From Goekera deserti (GTDB taxonomy: Bacteria; Actinomycetota; Actinomycetes; Mycobacteriales; Geodermatophilaceae), in assembly GCF_010685995.1 (NCBI RefSeq), contig NZ_JAAGWK010000009.1, positions 310,001-374,000 on the forward strand: a DNA stretch of 64,000 nucleotides, written 5' to 3'. This document shows positions 45,895-55,202 of the stretch, one piece after another; within the stretch, counting starts at the first letter, position 1, and each line of letters starts with the position of its first letter. Both the position numbers and the translations under genes were made by a program. The notes beneath the pieces are model-generated. The model had not been told where the DNA came from. It worked only from the letters and a program-made list of their open reading frames with translations, and made no database searches.

Positions 45895-45946
45895 GGCCCG
45901 ACGATGCCACGGACCGGCCCCGGACCCGGGCGGCGCACCGCAGGGA

Positions 45947-47494
45947 TCAGCTCCGGGCGGCTGGCTCCCGGGCGCCGTCCGCGGCTGCACGCTCGGGTTC
46001 GGGCTCCTGGCCCGGCGCCGCCGCGCGCACCAGCAGCAGCACCAGCACGCCGCCGAGCACCCCACCCAACCCGCACACCAGGAACACCGAGCGCAGGCCC
46101 TCGGCGTAGGCCGCGGCCAGGGCGTCGGTCAGCCCGGCGCGGGCCTCGGCCGGCGCCGAGCCGATGATCCTCCCGGCCTGACCGGCAACCAGCCCGGCCG
46201 CGGACCCTGACGCGTCGGGAGTCCCGGCGTCGGCGAGCGAGGAGGCCGCGCGGGCGGTGAACACCGTGCTCAGCACGGCGACGCCGAGGGCGAACCCGAG
46301 CTGGCGGAACGTGTTGACCGCACCGGAGGCCATGCCGCTGCGCTCCCGCGGGACGGTGGCCAGGGCGGCGGAGGCCAGCGTCGGGTTGGCGATGCCGACG
46401 CCGAGCCCGAGCACCGCCAGGCCGGGCAGGAGAACCGGCCAGCTGGAGCCCGGCCCGACCAGCGCCAGCAGCAGCGAGCCGGCACCCACCACGACCAGGC
46501 CGCCACCGAGCACCAGCCGGGGCGACAGCGTCTGCAGGAAACGCCCGGCCGCACCGGCCACCACGAAGCTGACCAGCGACAGCGGGACGAACACCAGCCC
46601 GCCCTGCAGCGGTGACAGCCCGAGGATCGACTGCAGCCACAGCGAGGTGTACAGCGAGGAGGAGAACGCGGCGGCGTTGAGCAGCAGCGCGCCCAGCATG
46701 ATGCCGGTGAAGGACCGCTCGGCGAACAGCGACACGTCGAGCATCGGCGCGGCCACCCGCCGCTCGACCAGCACCCAGGCGGCCAGCACGACCAGGCCCG
46801 CGGCGATCGGCCCCCAGACCAGCGCGTCGCCCCACGACCCGCCGCCGGCCTCGACCAGGCCGTAGACCACGCCGCCGATGCCGAGGGAGAACAGCACGAT
46901 CCCCGGGACGTCGGGCCGCGGGGCGCCGTCCCGCCGCGACTCCTCGACCGCGATGAGGGTGAGCGCCACGGCGAGCACCGTGACGGGCAGGTTGACGAAG
47001 AAGATCCACCGCCAGGACAGCTCGCTCAGCGCCCCGCCCAGGATCGGCCCGAGCGCGGCCGCGGCCCCGACGACCGCACCCCAGACGCCGAACGCCGTCC
47101 CCCGGTCCCGGCCCTCGTAGCTGGTGTTGATCAGCGCGATCGTGGTGGCCAGCATCGCCGCTCCCCCGACCCCCTGGACGGCGCGGGCAGCCACGAGCAG
47201 GTCGGCGCTCGGCGCCAGCCCGCAGGCCAGCGAGGCGACGGCGAACAGCCCCAGCCCGCCGAGATAGAGCCGGCGCCGTCCGAACAGGTCGGCGAGCGAG
47301 CCCGCGCCCAGCACCAGGGCGGCCAGCGCGAGGGCGTAGACGTCGACCACCCACTGCAGCTGGCTGGAACTGGTGCCGAGGTCCGCGGCGAGGTCGGGCA
47401 GCGCGACGTTCACGATCGTGACGTCGACGAGCAGCATGAACGTGCCGGTACAGATCGCTGCGAGGGGCAGCCACTTGCGCATGCCAACAACCAT
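45947..47494 (-). CDS. MFS transporter, DHA2 family (14-helix multidrug type)
   Basis: A 515-residue protein with about 14 helices. LLVDVTIVNVALPDLAADLGTSSSQLQWVVDVYAL near the start is the D1-type motif of EmrB/QacA proteins, followed by LADLFGRRRLYLGG (motif A) and RAVQGVGGAAM (motif B). The C-terminal 30 residues are acidic and Ala-rich. It probably exports drugs or lipophilic ions. ATG 47494 and ATG 47482 are both possible starts. Confidence 0.9.
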   Translation of the reverse strand: MVVGMRKWLPLAAICTGTFMLLVDVTIVNVALPDLAADLGTSSSQLQWVVDVYALALAALVLGAGSLADLFGRRRLYLGGLGLFAVASLACGLAPSADLLVAARAVQGVGGAAMLATTIALINTSYEGRDRGTAFGVWGAVVGAAAALGPILGGALSELSWRWIFFVNLPVTVLAVALTLIAVEESRRDGAPRPDVPGIVLFSLGIGGVVYGLVEAGGGSWGDALVWGPIAAGLVVLAAWVLVERRVAAPMLDVSLFAERSFTGIMLGALLLNAAAFSSSLYTSLWLQSILGLSPLQGGLVFVPLSLVSFVVAGAAGRFLQTLSPRLVLGGGLVVVGAGSLLLALVGPGSSWPVLLPGLAVLGLGVGIANPTLASAALATVPRERSGMASGAVNTFRQLGFALGVAVLSTVFTARAASSLADAGTPDASGSAAGLVAGQAGRIIGSAPAEARAGLTDALAAAYAEGLRSVFLVCGLGGVLGGVLVLLLVRAAAPGQEPEPERAAADGAREPAARS

Positions 47495-47540
47495 GCCAGC
47501 TGTGGGTCCGTCGTGCGCAACCGAAGTGCGGGCGGGTGGC

Positions 47541-47900
47541 TCAGCCCACCCGGGCCACCCGCAGCGCACCCCGGATCAGCACCACCTGCAGCGGCAGCCG
47601 GGCCGTGGCGAGCGCCAGCGGCACCGGCGTGTGCGGCACCACCCGGTAGGTGTGCAGGTGCGCGGGCACGAAGGCCACCAGCAGCCCCGCCGCGGCCCGG
47701 CCACCCAGCGCGCGGGTGCGCGGGGCGGCCAGCAGCCCGGCCGTGACGAGCTCGGCGACGCCGCTGGCCAGCACCCAGCCGCGGGCGCTGCCCAGCTCCG
47801 GCGGCACCAGCGGGGCGAAGGTCGCCGGGCGCACCAGGTGCAGCACCCCCGACCCACCGAGCGCCGCCGCCAGCCCCTGCGCCCATCTGCGTGTCGTCAC
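47541..47900 (-). CDS. DoxX-like membrane protein
   Basis: A 119-residue protein with four helices and the DoxX-like pattern HLVRPATFAPLVPPELGSARGWVLASGVAELVTAGLL. The HTYRVVPHTPVPLALATARLPLQVVLI segment also fits. Function unknown; relatives have been tied to redox or thiol stress. GTG 47900 lies 24 bases from the divergent TauE start. Confidence 0.8.
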   Translation of the reverse strand: MTTRRWAQGLAAALGGSGVLHLVRPATFAPLVPPELGSARGWVLASGVAELVTAGLLAAPRTRALGGRAAAGLLVAFVPAHLHTYRVVPHTPVPLALATARLPLQVVLIRGALRVARVG

Positions 47901-47910
47901 CGGCCCACCG

Positions 47911-47916
47911 TAAGGT
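47911..47916 (+). promoter_or_regulatory. possible -10 element upstream of the TauE/SafE gene
   Basis: TAAGGT lies eight bases before GTG 47925, fitting a leaderless transcript. The divergent DoxX start is only a few bases further. Confidence 0.35.
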
Positions 47917-47924
47917 GGCGCTCC

Positions 47925-48680
47925 GTGTCCGCCGCCGACCTGCTGATCGCGGCCGGCGTCGCCCTGGTGGCCGGCGTCGTCAACTCCATCGCCGGTGGCG
48001 GCTCGCTGATCCTCTTCCCGACCCTGGTGGCCCTCGGTCTGCCCACCGTCGCGGCCAACGTGACCAACTCCATCGCCCAGTGGCCCGGCTACCTGGGCGG
48101 GGTGTTCGGCTTCCGCCAGGACTACGTCGGCCAGCGCCGTCGGCTGGTCTCGCTGTCGGTGGTGGCGGCCCTGGGCGGGGTCACCGGGTCGGTGCTGCTG
48201 CTGACCACGCCCACCTCCGCCTTCGACACCGTCGTCCCGGTGCTGGTGCTGCTGGCCTCGCTGCTCATCGGGGTGCAGCCGCTGATCACCCGCCGGCTGC
48301 GCCGGGGCGACACCGGCGCCGACCCCACCGACCGGGTGTGGCTGTACGTGGCCGTCTACCTGGCCACAGTGTACGGCGGCTACTTCGGCGGCGCCCTCGG
48401 CGTGATCCTGACCGGGGTGCTCGCGCTGGGCCTGGGCCGGCTGAAGCTGGCCAACGCGATCAAGAGCATGCTGTCGCTGGTCACCGCCAGCACCACGGTG
48501 GTCGTGTTCGGCGTCTTCGGCCCGGTGGAGTGGGCCTACGTGGCCGTCTGCGCGCCGGCCGCGCTGGCCGGCGGCTACCTGGGCGCGAGGATCGCCGGCC
48601 GGATCCCGGCCACCCCGCTGCGGGTGCTCATCGTGGTCTTCGGCGTCAGCGTCGCGGTGTACCTGTTCCTGCGCGGCTGA
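47925..48680 (+). CDS. TauE/SafE-family sulfite exporter-like permease
   Basis: A 251-residue protein with about eight helices in two related halves: VAGVVNSIAGGGSLILFPTLVALGLPTVAANVTNSIA and YGGYFGGALGVILTGVLALGL. The first is the diagnostic TauE/SafE sequence. The family exports sulfite, sulfonates or other small organic anions. No ribosome binding site precedes GTG 47925, consistent with a leaderless message. The ArsB-like gene follows after 10 bases. Confidence 0.9.
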   Translation: MSAADLLIAAGVALVAGVVNSIAGGGSLILFPTLVALGLPTVAANVTNSIAQWPGYLGGVFGFRQDYVGQRRRLVSLSVVAALGGVTGSVLLLTTPTSAFDTVVPVLVLLASLLIGVQPLITRRLRRGDTGADPTDRVWLYVAVYLATVYGGYFGGALGVILTGVLALGLGRLKLANAIKSMLSLVTASTTVVVFGVFGPVEWAYVAVCAPAALAGGYLGARIAGRIPATPLRVLIVVFGVSVAVYLFLRG

Positions 48681-48690
48681 CCGGCGACTG

Positions 48691-49926
48691 ATGGACGCCG
48701 TCGCGTTCGCCGTCGCCGCCGTCGTCCTGCTGGCCGCGCTGGTGGCCGCGGTCGTCGACTCCCCGCGACTGTCCGGGGGCGCGGTGGCCTGCACCGGCGC
48801 GGTGTACCTGGCGCTGGTCGGCGCGGTCGGCTGGCCCGACGGCGAGGCCGCGGTGCGCGAGGTGGCCCCCACCGTGGGGTTCCTGGTGGTGATCCTGCTG
48901 CTGTCGCACCTGGCCGACACCGAGGGCCTGTTCCGCTGGGCGGCCGCGGTGACCGCCCGGCGGGCCGGCCGCTCGGCGCCGCGGCTGTTCCTCGCCGTCA
49001 CCGGGCTCGCCGCCCTGGTCACCGCGGTGCTCAGCCTGGACGCCACGGTGGTGCTGCTCACCCCGGTGGTGCTGGCCGCGGCCCGGCGCATGCGGGTGCC
49101 GGCCGGGCCGCACGGCTGGGTGACCGGTCACCTGGCCAACAGCGGCTCGCTGCTGATGCCGGTGAGCAACCTGACGAACCTGCTGGCGTTCACCGCGACC
49201 GGGCTGTCGTTCCTGCACTTCACCGCGCTGATGGCCGGTCCGTGGCTGGCCGCGGTGGTCGTGGAGCACCTGACCCTGCGCCGGGTGTTCCGCGCCGAGC
49301 TCGCCGTCCCGGTGCCCGTGCCGGTCGACGACGTCCCGCCGGCGCCGCGGCTGGCGCTGGCGGTTGTGGGGCTCACGGTGCTGGGGTTCGGGGCCGCCTC
49401 GCTGGTCGGGGTGTCCCCGGTGTGGCCGGCGCTGGCCGGTGTGCTGGTGCTCGCCGCGAAGCAGCTGCGCAGCCGGCGGACCCGCCTCGCCGAGCTGGTC
49501 GAGGCGGCGAACGTGCCGCTGGCGCTGTTCGTGTTCGGCCTGGCCGTCGTGGTCCTGGCGCTGCGGCGGGCGGGGCTGGAGGAGCTGCTGGCCGACCTGC
49601 TGCCGGTGGGCGGCTCGCTGCCGGCGCTGCTCGCCGTCGCCGCGGTGGCCGCGGTGACGGCGAACCTGGTGAACAACCTGCCGGCCACCCTGGCCCTGCT
49701 GCCGGTCGCCGCGGCCGGGGGCACGCCCACCCTGCTGGCGGTGCTGATCGGGGTGAACGTGGGCCCGAACCTCAGCTACGCCGGGTCACTGGCCAACCTG
49801 CTGTGGCGCCGCGTCATGGGCCCCGACGCCCCGACCCCGACCCGGTACTCCCTGGTCGGCCTGGCCACGGTGCCCCTCACCCTCCTCACCGCCACCACCG
49901 CCCTCTGGCTGGCCCTGGAGCTCTAG
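48691..49926 (+). CDS. ArsB/SLC13-type anion permease
   Basis: A 411-residue protein with 11-12 helices of the ion transporter superfamily. Two hairpin motifs are seen: VTGHLANSGSLLMPVSNLTNLLAF and NVGPNLSYAGSLANLLW, both found in ArsB-like arsenite or anion carriers. SLDATVVLLTPVVLAAAR also fits ArsB. No arsR or arsC is nearby, so arsenic transport is not shown. Cotranscribed with the TauE/SafE gene. Confidence 0.82.
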   Translation: MDAVAFAVAAVVLLAALVAAVVDSPRLSGGAVACTGAVYLALVGAVGWPDGEAAVREVAPTVGFLVVILLLSHLADTEGLFRWAAAVTARRAGRSAPRLFLAVTGLAALVTAVLSLDATVVLLTPVVLAAARRMRVPAGPHGWVTGHLANSGSLLMPVSNLTNLLAFTATGLSFLHFTALMAGPWLAAVVVEHLTLRRVFRAELAVPVPVPVDDVPPAPRLALAVVGLTVLGFGAASLVGVSPVWPALAGVLVLAAKQLRSRRTRLAELVEAANVPLALFVFGLAVVVLALRRAGLEELLADLLPVGGSLPALLAVAAVAAVTANLVNNLPATLALLPVAAAGGTPTLLAVLIGVNVGPNLSYAGSLANLLWRRVMGPDAPTPTRYSLVGLATVPLTLLTATTALWLALEL

Positions 49927-49950
49927 CGCCGCCCCACCGCCCGCCCTCGG

Positions 49951-50002
49951 CCCCCGTGCAGGGCCCCGCGCCGCGCGGAGCGTGGCGTGGGGGGCACGGG
50001 GG
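49951..50002. terminator. bidirectional stem-loop between the ArsB-like gene and nadA
   Basis: CCCCCGTGC at 49951-49959 pairs with GCACGGGGG at 49994-50002, and inner blocks (GGCCCCGCG / CGTGGCGTGGGG) can pair further. It lies between the two convergent genes. Confidence 0.6.
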
Positions 50003-50011
50003 TCCTTCCGT

Positions 50012-51037
50012 TCACTCGCCCCCGCGCCCGGGGTCACCGATCGCGATCATGGCCTCGACGGCGCGGCGGGCGCGGGCGGCGGTGTCCGGGTCGACGTCCA
50101 CGGCGCCCTCCCCGGTCTGCAGGGTGCGCAGCAGCTTGGCGGGCGTGATCATCTTCATGTACCGGCAGGCGGCGCGGGCGTTCATCGGGATGAAGTCGGT
50201 GCCGGTGTTGAGCGAGCGCAGCTGGTGCAGGATGCCGACCTCGGTGGCCACCAGGACCTGCCCGGCGCGGGTGGCGACGGCGGCGTCGACCATGCCGCCG
50301 GTGGACAGCACCCGGGTGCGGTCGGCGGGCAGGTCGCCGTTGCTGACCAGGTCCAGCACGGACGTGGTGCAGCCGCACTCGGGGTGCACCAGGATCTCGG
50401 CGTCCGGGTGGGCGGCGATCTGGGAGCGCACGTCGGCGGGGCTGATGCCGGCGTGCACGTGGCACTCCCCCGCCCAGATGTGCATGTTCGTCCGGCCGGT
50501 CACCCGGCGCACGTGCGCGCCGAGGAACTGGTCGGGGCAGAACAGCACCTCCCGGTCGGCCGGGATCGACCGGACGACGTCGGCGGCGTTGGACGACGTG
50601 CAGCAGACGTCGGTCTCGGCCTTCACCGCGGCGGTGGTGTTGACGTAGCTGACCACGACGGCGCCGGGGTGCTCGGCCTTCCACTCCCGCAGCTGCTGGG
50701 CGGTGATGCTGTCGGCCAGCGAGCAGCCGGCGGCGTGGTCGGGCAGCAGCACCGTCTTGTCCGGGCTGAGGATCTTCGCCGTCTCGGCCATGAAGTGCAC
50801 GCCGCAGAACACGATCTCGCGGGCGTCGGTCTCCGCGGCCACCCGGGACAGGTACAGCGAGTCGCCGGTGTGGTGGGCGACGTCCTGGATCTCGGGCACC
50901 TGGTAGTTGTGCGCCAGCACGACGGCGCCGCGCTCGTCGGCCAGCCGGCGCACCTGCACCGCCCAGGCGTCGTACTCGCCGGGTGTCATCGTCCGCTCGG
51001 AGCCGACGAGCTGGACGGGTGGGATGGTGGTGGTCAC
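50012..51037 (-). CDS. nadA: quinolinate synthase
   Basis: NadA condenses iminoaspartate with dihydroxyacetone phosphate to quinolinate in NAD synthesis, using a [4Fe-4S] cluster. The 341-residue protein is built from three similar domains. The cluster ligands are probably Cys105 (AAGCSLADS), Cys192 (GECHVHAG) and Cys221 (HPECGC). [20 protein letters not shown] near residue 41 is the family hallmark. GTG 51037 has GGGAG five bases upstream. nadB and nadC are not in the window. Confidence 0.96.
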   Translation of the reverse strand: MTTTIPPVQLVGSERTMTPGEYDAWAVQVRRLADERGAVVLAHNYQVPEIQDVAHHTGDSLYLSRVAAETDAREIVFCGVHFMAETAKILSPDKTVLLPDHAAGCSLADSITAQQLREWKAEHPGAVVVSYVNTTAAVKAETDVCCTSSNAADVVRSIPADREVLFCPDQFLGAHVRRVTGRTNMHIWAGECHVHAGISPADVRSQIAAHPDAEILVHPECGCTTSVLDLVSNGDLPADRTRVLSTGGMVDAAVATRAGQVLVATEVGILHQLRSLNTGTDFIPMNARAACRYMKMITPAKLLRTLQTGEGAVDVDPDTAARARRAVEAMIAIGDPGRGGE

Positions 51038-51161
51038 TGGGTCTCCCGCGGTCGGGGGCTGACGTCTGGTCGGGGCGGCGTGCGCGGCGCACCCGGGACC
51101 GCCCATCATCCCCGTCCCCGCCGGGGACCCACCGCCGTACCCGCCACCCCAGGAGGACCCC

Positions 51162-51716
51162 GTGCCCGTGCAGCACTCGGCCAGCTACCCCGCCGACCCC
51201 GACCGGGTGCTCGCGGTGCTCACCGACGAGTCGTTCCTGCGGGAGTACGCCGCCGGGCTGGGCACGACCGTGGAGGACGTGGCGACCACCCGGGACGGCG
51301 ACACGGTGCGCACCACCGCACGGCTGCGCGCCTCCACCGCGGGCGTGCCGTCGGTGTTCACCCGGTTCCTGGGCGGGCAGGTGACGGTGCTGGACACCCG
51401 CACCTGGCGCCCGGACGGCGCCGGCGGCCACCGCGGGGAGCTGACGGTGAGCACGTCGGTGATGGGCCGGGAGGCCGCCCTGCGCGGGCAGACGGTGCTC
51501 ACCGCCTCGGGCGGCTCGACGCTGTCCACCACCACCGCGGAGGCCACCGTGGACGCCCCGCTGGTCGGCCGGCAGGCCGAGGCCGCGGTGCGGGAGCTGG
51601 CCCAGATCGTACTCCGCCGGGAGAGCGAGTCGGTGCTGCGCCGGCTGGGCCCCGACGGCGGCTCCGACGGTGGCCCCGACGGCGGCCCGGACGCTGGCCC
51701 GGTCGACGGAGGCTGA
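51162..51716 (+). CDS. DUF2505 protein (START/Bet v1-like fold)
   Basis: A 184-residue protein beginning [32 protein letters not shown], the DUF2505 start of an SRPBCC-like helix-grip fold, common in actinobacteria. [21 protein letters not shown] and [19 protein letters not shown] continue it. A Gly/Asp/Pro repeat tail ends the protein. It may bind a hydrophobic ligand. GTG 51162 has AGGAGG upstream. Confidence 0.8.
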   Translation: MPVQHSASYPADPDRVLAVLTDESFLREYAAGLGTTVEDVATTRDGDTVRTTARLRASTAGVPSVFTRFLGGQVTVLDTRTWRPDGAGGHRGELTVSTSVMGREAALRGQTVLTASGGSTLSTTTAEATVDAPLVGRQAEAAVRELAQIVLRRESESVLRRLGPDGGSDGGPDGGPDAGPVDGG

Positions 51717-51826
51717 GCCGCCGTTGACAACGGTCCGGTCACTGCGTCCCGCCCGGTGCGGTCAGCGGCCGCCTGAGCACCTACGATCCCCAGGTCGTTC
51801 GACTCTCAAGGACTCCTGAGGACCTC

Positions 51827-52702
51827 ATGCGCTCATCCCCGCTCGCTCTCGCCGTGCTCACCGCCGCCCTGCTCGCGGCCGGCGCCTGCGCCACCGAGGA
51901 CTCCGCGTCCGACGGTGCCGGTGCCTCCGGGACGCCCTCGGGCGGCGGGTCCTGCGCGCCGGCCGACCTGGACACGGTGGAGGCGGACACGCTGACGGTC
52001 GCCACCGACCAGCCGGCCTACGGCCCCTGGTTCGTCGACGACGACCCGGCCAACGGCGAGGGCTACGAGTCGGCCGTCGCCTACGCGGTCGCCGAGCAGC
52101 TCGGGTACACCGAGGACCAGGTCACCTGGACCCGGGTGCAGTTCAACGCGGCGATCACCCCGGGTACGAAGCCGTTCGACTTCGACGTCAACCAGTTCAC
52201 GATCACCGACGAGCGCCGGCAGGCCGTCGACTTCTCCTCGCCGTACTACACCGCCACGCAGGCCGTGATCACGACCGCGGGCTCCGCGGCCGACGGGGCG
52301 ACCAGCATCGCCGACCTGAAGGGCCTGCGTCTCGGCGCCCAGGTGGCCACCACCAGCCTCGACGTGCTCACCGACGTCATCGCCCCGGACAGCGACCCGG
52401 CGGTCTTCAACACCAACGACGACGCCAAGCTGGCGCTGCAGAACGGTCAGGTGGACGGGATCGTCGTCGACCTGCCGACCGCCTTCTACATCACCTCGGC
52501 CGAGCTGGACGACGGCGTGATCGTCGGCCAGATCGCGGACTCCGGGGAGTCCGGCGACCAGTTCGGCCTGCTGCTGGCCAAGGACAGCCCGCTCACCGAC
52601 TGCGTGACCCGGGCCGTCGACGCGCTGCGCGAGGACGGCACGCTGGACGCGCTGCAGCAGCAGTGGCTGGCCGAGGTTGCCGACGCCCCGGTCCTCTCCT
52701 GA
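51827..52702 (+). CDS. amino-acid ABC transporter substrate-binding lipoprotein
   Basis: The 291-residue precursor has lipobox AGAC (Cys21) and then a family 3 (polar amino acid) binding fold. FDVNQFTITDERRQAVDFSSPYY is the characteristic ligand-pocket segment; LKGLRLGAQVATTSLDVL and GQVDGIVVDLPTAFY continue the two lobes. Relatives bind polar amino acids such as glutamine, arginine or cystine. First gene of a three-gene importer operon. Confidence 0.93.
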   Translation: MRSSPLALAVLTAALLAAGACATEDSASDGAGASGTPSGGGSCAPADLDTVEADTLTVATDQPAYGPWFVDDDPANGEGYESAVAYAVAEQLGYTEDQVTWTRVQFNAAITPGTKPFDFDVNQFTITDERRQAVDFSSPYYTATQAVITTAGSAADGATSIADLKGLRLGAQVATTSLDVLTDVIAPDSDPAVFNTNDDAKLALQNGQVDGIVVDLPTAFYITSAELDDGVIVGQIADSGESGDQFGLLLAKDSPLTDCVTRAVDALREDGTLDALQQQWLAEVADAPVLS

Positions 52703-53577
52703 CCCCCCGTCCCGCCGCGCCGGGCCCCGGGCTGCCGGAGCCCAGCGCGCTGGAACTCGACCGCCGCCGCTGGCGGGCCCGGCGGTCCCAGCGCTCCACC
52801 GCGGTGGCGCTGGCCTCGACGCTGGCCTTCTTCGTGGTCGCCTATCTCGTGGTCACCAGCGCGCCGGGCTGGCCACGGGTCCAGGCGACGTTCTTCTCCC
52901 TGGACGTCGCCCGCCGGTCGTTCCCGCAGATCCTCACCGGCCTGTGGCTCAACCTGCAGGTGCTGGTGGTCGGTGGGCTGCTGGTGCTCGCGTTGGGCCT
53001 CCTGCTGGCGGTGCTGCGCACGCTGCGCGGCCCGGCCTTCGCCCCGCTCCGGCTGCTGGTCACCGTCTACGTCGACCTGTTCCGCGGCGTCCCGCTGATC
53101 ATCGTGCTGTACCTGGTCGGCTTCGGGTTCCCGGCGCTCGGGCTGCAGGGTGCGCCGACGTCGCCCTTCGTCCTGGGGACGACGGCGATCGTGCTCACCT
53201 ACTCGGCGTACGTCGCCGAGGTGTTCCGGGCCGGGATCGAGTCGGTGCACCCCAGCCAGCGGGCCGCCGCCCGCTCGCTGGGGCTCACCCACCGGCAGAG
53301 CATGCGGATCGTGGTGCTGCCGCAGGCGCTGCGCACGGTGACCCCGGCGCTGCTCAACGACTTCGTGGCCCTGCAGAAGGACGTCGGGCTGATCTCGGTG
53401 CTCAGCGTGGTGGACGCGGTGCGGGCAGCGCAGATCGTGGTCGGGCAGACCTTCAACTTCACGCCCTACGTCGTCGCCGGGCTGCTGTTCGTGCTGCTCG
53501 CCGTGCCCTCGGCGCGGATCGCCGACGCCGTCAGCGCCCGGGCCCGCCGGCGCCAGCAGAGCGGCAGCCTGCTGTGA
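52699..53577 (+). CDS. polar amino-acid ABC transporter permease
   Basis: A HisM/GlnP-type permease of about 290 residues with five or six helices. The EAA loop is ARSLGLTHRQSMRIVVLPQALRTVTPALLNDFVALQKDVGL, and VDLFRGVPLIIVLYLVGFG is also typical. Its start is uncertain. CTG 52699 overlaps the upstream stop as CTGA, the same arrangement as GTGA at the next junction. The nearest ordinary start, GTG 52663, would overlap the binding-protein gene by 40 bases without a ribosome binding site. Confidence 0.85.
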   Translation: MTPRPAAPGPGLPEPSALELDRRRWRARRSQRSTAVALASTLAFFVVAYLVVTSAPGWPRVQATFFSLDVARRSFPQILTGLWLNLQVLVVGGLLVLALGLLLAVLRTLRGPAFAPLRLLVTVYVDLFRGVPLIIVLYLVGFGFPALGLQGAPTSPFVLGTTAIVLTYSAYVAEVFRAGIESVHPSQRAAARSLGLTHRQSMRIVVLPQALRTVTPALLNDFVALQKDVGLISVLSVVDAVRAAQIVVGQTFNFTPYVVAGLLFVLLAVPSARIADAVSARARRRQQSGSLL

Positions 53578-54341
53578 ACGACACCCCACCGGGCGCGGGC
53601 CCGGTGCTCGACGTCCGGGGCGTGGTCAAGGCGTTCGGGTCGAACGTGGTGCTGCGCGGGGTCGACCTGTCCGTCGAGGAGCACCGCGTGGTGGCGCTGA
53701 TCGGCGGGTCCGGGTCGGGCAAGTCGACGATGCTGCGCTGCGCCAGCCTGCTGGAGACCGTGGACGACGGGCAGGTGCTCCTCGACGGCGAGGACGTCAC
53801 CGACCCGCGGGTGGACGCCGACCGGGTGCGCCGCCGGATGGGCGTGGTGTTCCAGGCCTACAACCTGTTCCCGCACCTGTCGGTGCTCGAGAACGTGACC
53901 CTGGCACCGACCGTGGTGCACGGCCGGTCCGCCGCCGAGGCCCGGGAGGAGGCGCACGCGCTCCTGGCCCGGATCGGTCTGGCGGAGAAGGCCACCGAGT
54001 ACCCGGACCGGCTCTCCGGCGGGCAGCAGCAGCGGGTCGCCATCGCCCGCGCGCTGGCGGTGCGGCCCCGGCTGCTGCTGCTGGACGAGATCACCAGCGC
54101 CCTGGACCCCGAGCTGGTCGGCGAGGTCCTCCGGGTGGTGCGCGAGGTGGCCGCCGGTGGGATGACCATCGTGATGGCCACCCACGAGATGGGGTTCGCC
54201 AAGCAGGTCGCCGACACCGTCTGCTTCCTCGACGGCGGCGTGGTGCTGGAGCACGGCCCGCCCGCCCAGGTGCTGGGCGACCCCGTGCAGCCGCGGACGC
54301 GGCAGTTCCTCGCCCGGGTCATCGACGCCGGGCGGCTGTGA
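53574..54341 (+). CDS. polar amino-acid ABC transporter ATP-binding protein
   Basis: A 255-residue ATPase of the GlnQ/HisP group with Walker A GGSGSGKST, Q-loop FQAYNLFPHL, signature LSGGQQQRVAIARAL, Walker B LLLLDEITSALD and switch His in MATHEMGFA. EITSALDPELVGEVL is common in amino-acid importers. GTG 53574 overlaps the permease stop by four bases (GTGA). It is convergent with the TetR gene nine bases away. Confidence 0.95.
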   Translation: MNDTPPGAGPVLDVRGVVKAFGSNVVLRGVDLSVEEHRVVALIGGSGSGKSTMLRCASLLETVDDGQVLLDGEDVTDPRVDADRVRRRMGVVFQAYNLFPHLSVLENVTLAPTVVHGRSAAEAREEAHALLARIGLAEKATEYPDRLSGGQQQRVAIARALAVRPRLLLLDEITSALDPELVGEVLRVVREVAAGGMTIVMATHEMGFAKQVADTVCFLDGGVVLEHGPPAQVLGDPVQPRTRQFLARVIDAGRL

Positions 54342-54350
54342 CCGGACCGG

Positions 54351-55076
54351 TCAGGGCTGCGGACGGCGCCCGCAGGCCAGCCGCATGAGGTGGTCCAGCT
54401 CGTCCGGGTCGGGGGGCGCCAGCGGGAGCGGGGCCCGGGGCGCGCCGTCGGCGCGCAGGCCGGCCGCGACGAGTGCCGCGTAGCGGCGCCACAGCTCCGG
54501 CACGTCGGGGCCGGCGACCGCGGTCAGCATCCCGGTGAGCGCCACGAGGTCGGACACCGCGACGTCCGAGCGGACCACCCCGGCGCGCTGGGCCCGCTCG
54601 AGCAGGTCCCCGGCCACCGCGTGCACCCGGTCGATCGACTCCCGGAACGCCGAGGGCAGGGGCGCCGTCTGGGAGATCACCTCGCGCAGGCCGCGGTCGG
54701 ACACCTGCAGCTCGACCATCCCGGTCACGAAGCCCAGCAACCCGGTCCACGGGTCCGGGTCCAGCGCGGCCGCCTGGCCGATGCCGATCACCGCCTGCAG
54801 CCGGTCCTCGAACAGCGCGACCACGAGGTCCTCCCGGCGGGGGAACCGCCGGTACACGGTGCCCACGCCGACGCCGGCGCGGCGGGCGATCTCGTCGAAG
54901 CCGGCGTCCAGCCCGCGCTCGGCGAACACGTCCATCGCCACCGCCAGGACTCGCCTGCGGTTGCGCTCCGCGTCGGCCCGCAGCGGGCGCGCCGAGGCAC
55001 ACCCGTCGTCCTGCCCGGTGGGTGCGGCGGCTCCCGACCGGGTCCGGGGGCCGGCGTCCCCGGGGTGTGCTGCCAC
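54351..55076 (-). CDS. TetR/AcrR-family transcriptional regulator
   Basis: A 241-residue regulator with a 35-residue disordered start. The TetR helix-turn-helix follows (NRRRVLAVAMDVFAERGLDAGFDEIARRAGVGVGTVYRRFPRREDLVVALF, about 38-88), then an all-helical ligand domain resembling the SACE_7040-type C-terminal domain. Target unknown. GTG 55076 follows GAGGTGAGGAC. Confidence 0.9.
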   Translation of the reverse strand: MAAHPGDAGPRTRSGAAAPTGQDDGCASARPLRADAERNRRRVLAVAMDVFAERGLDAGFDEIARRAGVGVGTVYRRFPRREDLVVALFEDRLQAVIGIGQAAALDPDPWTGLLGFVTGMVELQVSDRGLREVISQTAPLPSAFRESIDRVHAVAGDLLERAQRAGVVRSDVAVSDLVALTGMLTAVAGPDVPELWRRYAALVAAGLRADGAPRAPLPLAPPDPDELDHLMRLACGRRPQP

Positions 55077-55202
55077 GTCCTCACCTCACCCGCACCCCCG
55101 GTGGGCATCATCGCCCGGTCAACCGGAGGTGCACTTCCGGATCACGACCGTACCAGCGGCCGGCCGCACCGACGAGCCGAGCACGCCCGGCAGGGCGGCG
55201 GC

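Noticed and set aside
51724-51729. Perfect TTGACA -35 hexamer upstream of the binding-protein gene
   Set aside because: No -10 hexamer lies 16-19 bases downstream; the nearest TANNNT (TACGAT, about 51782) is more than 50 bases away.
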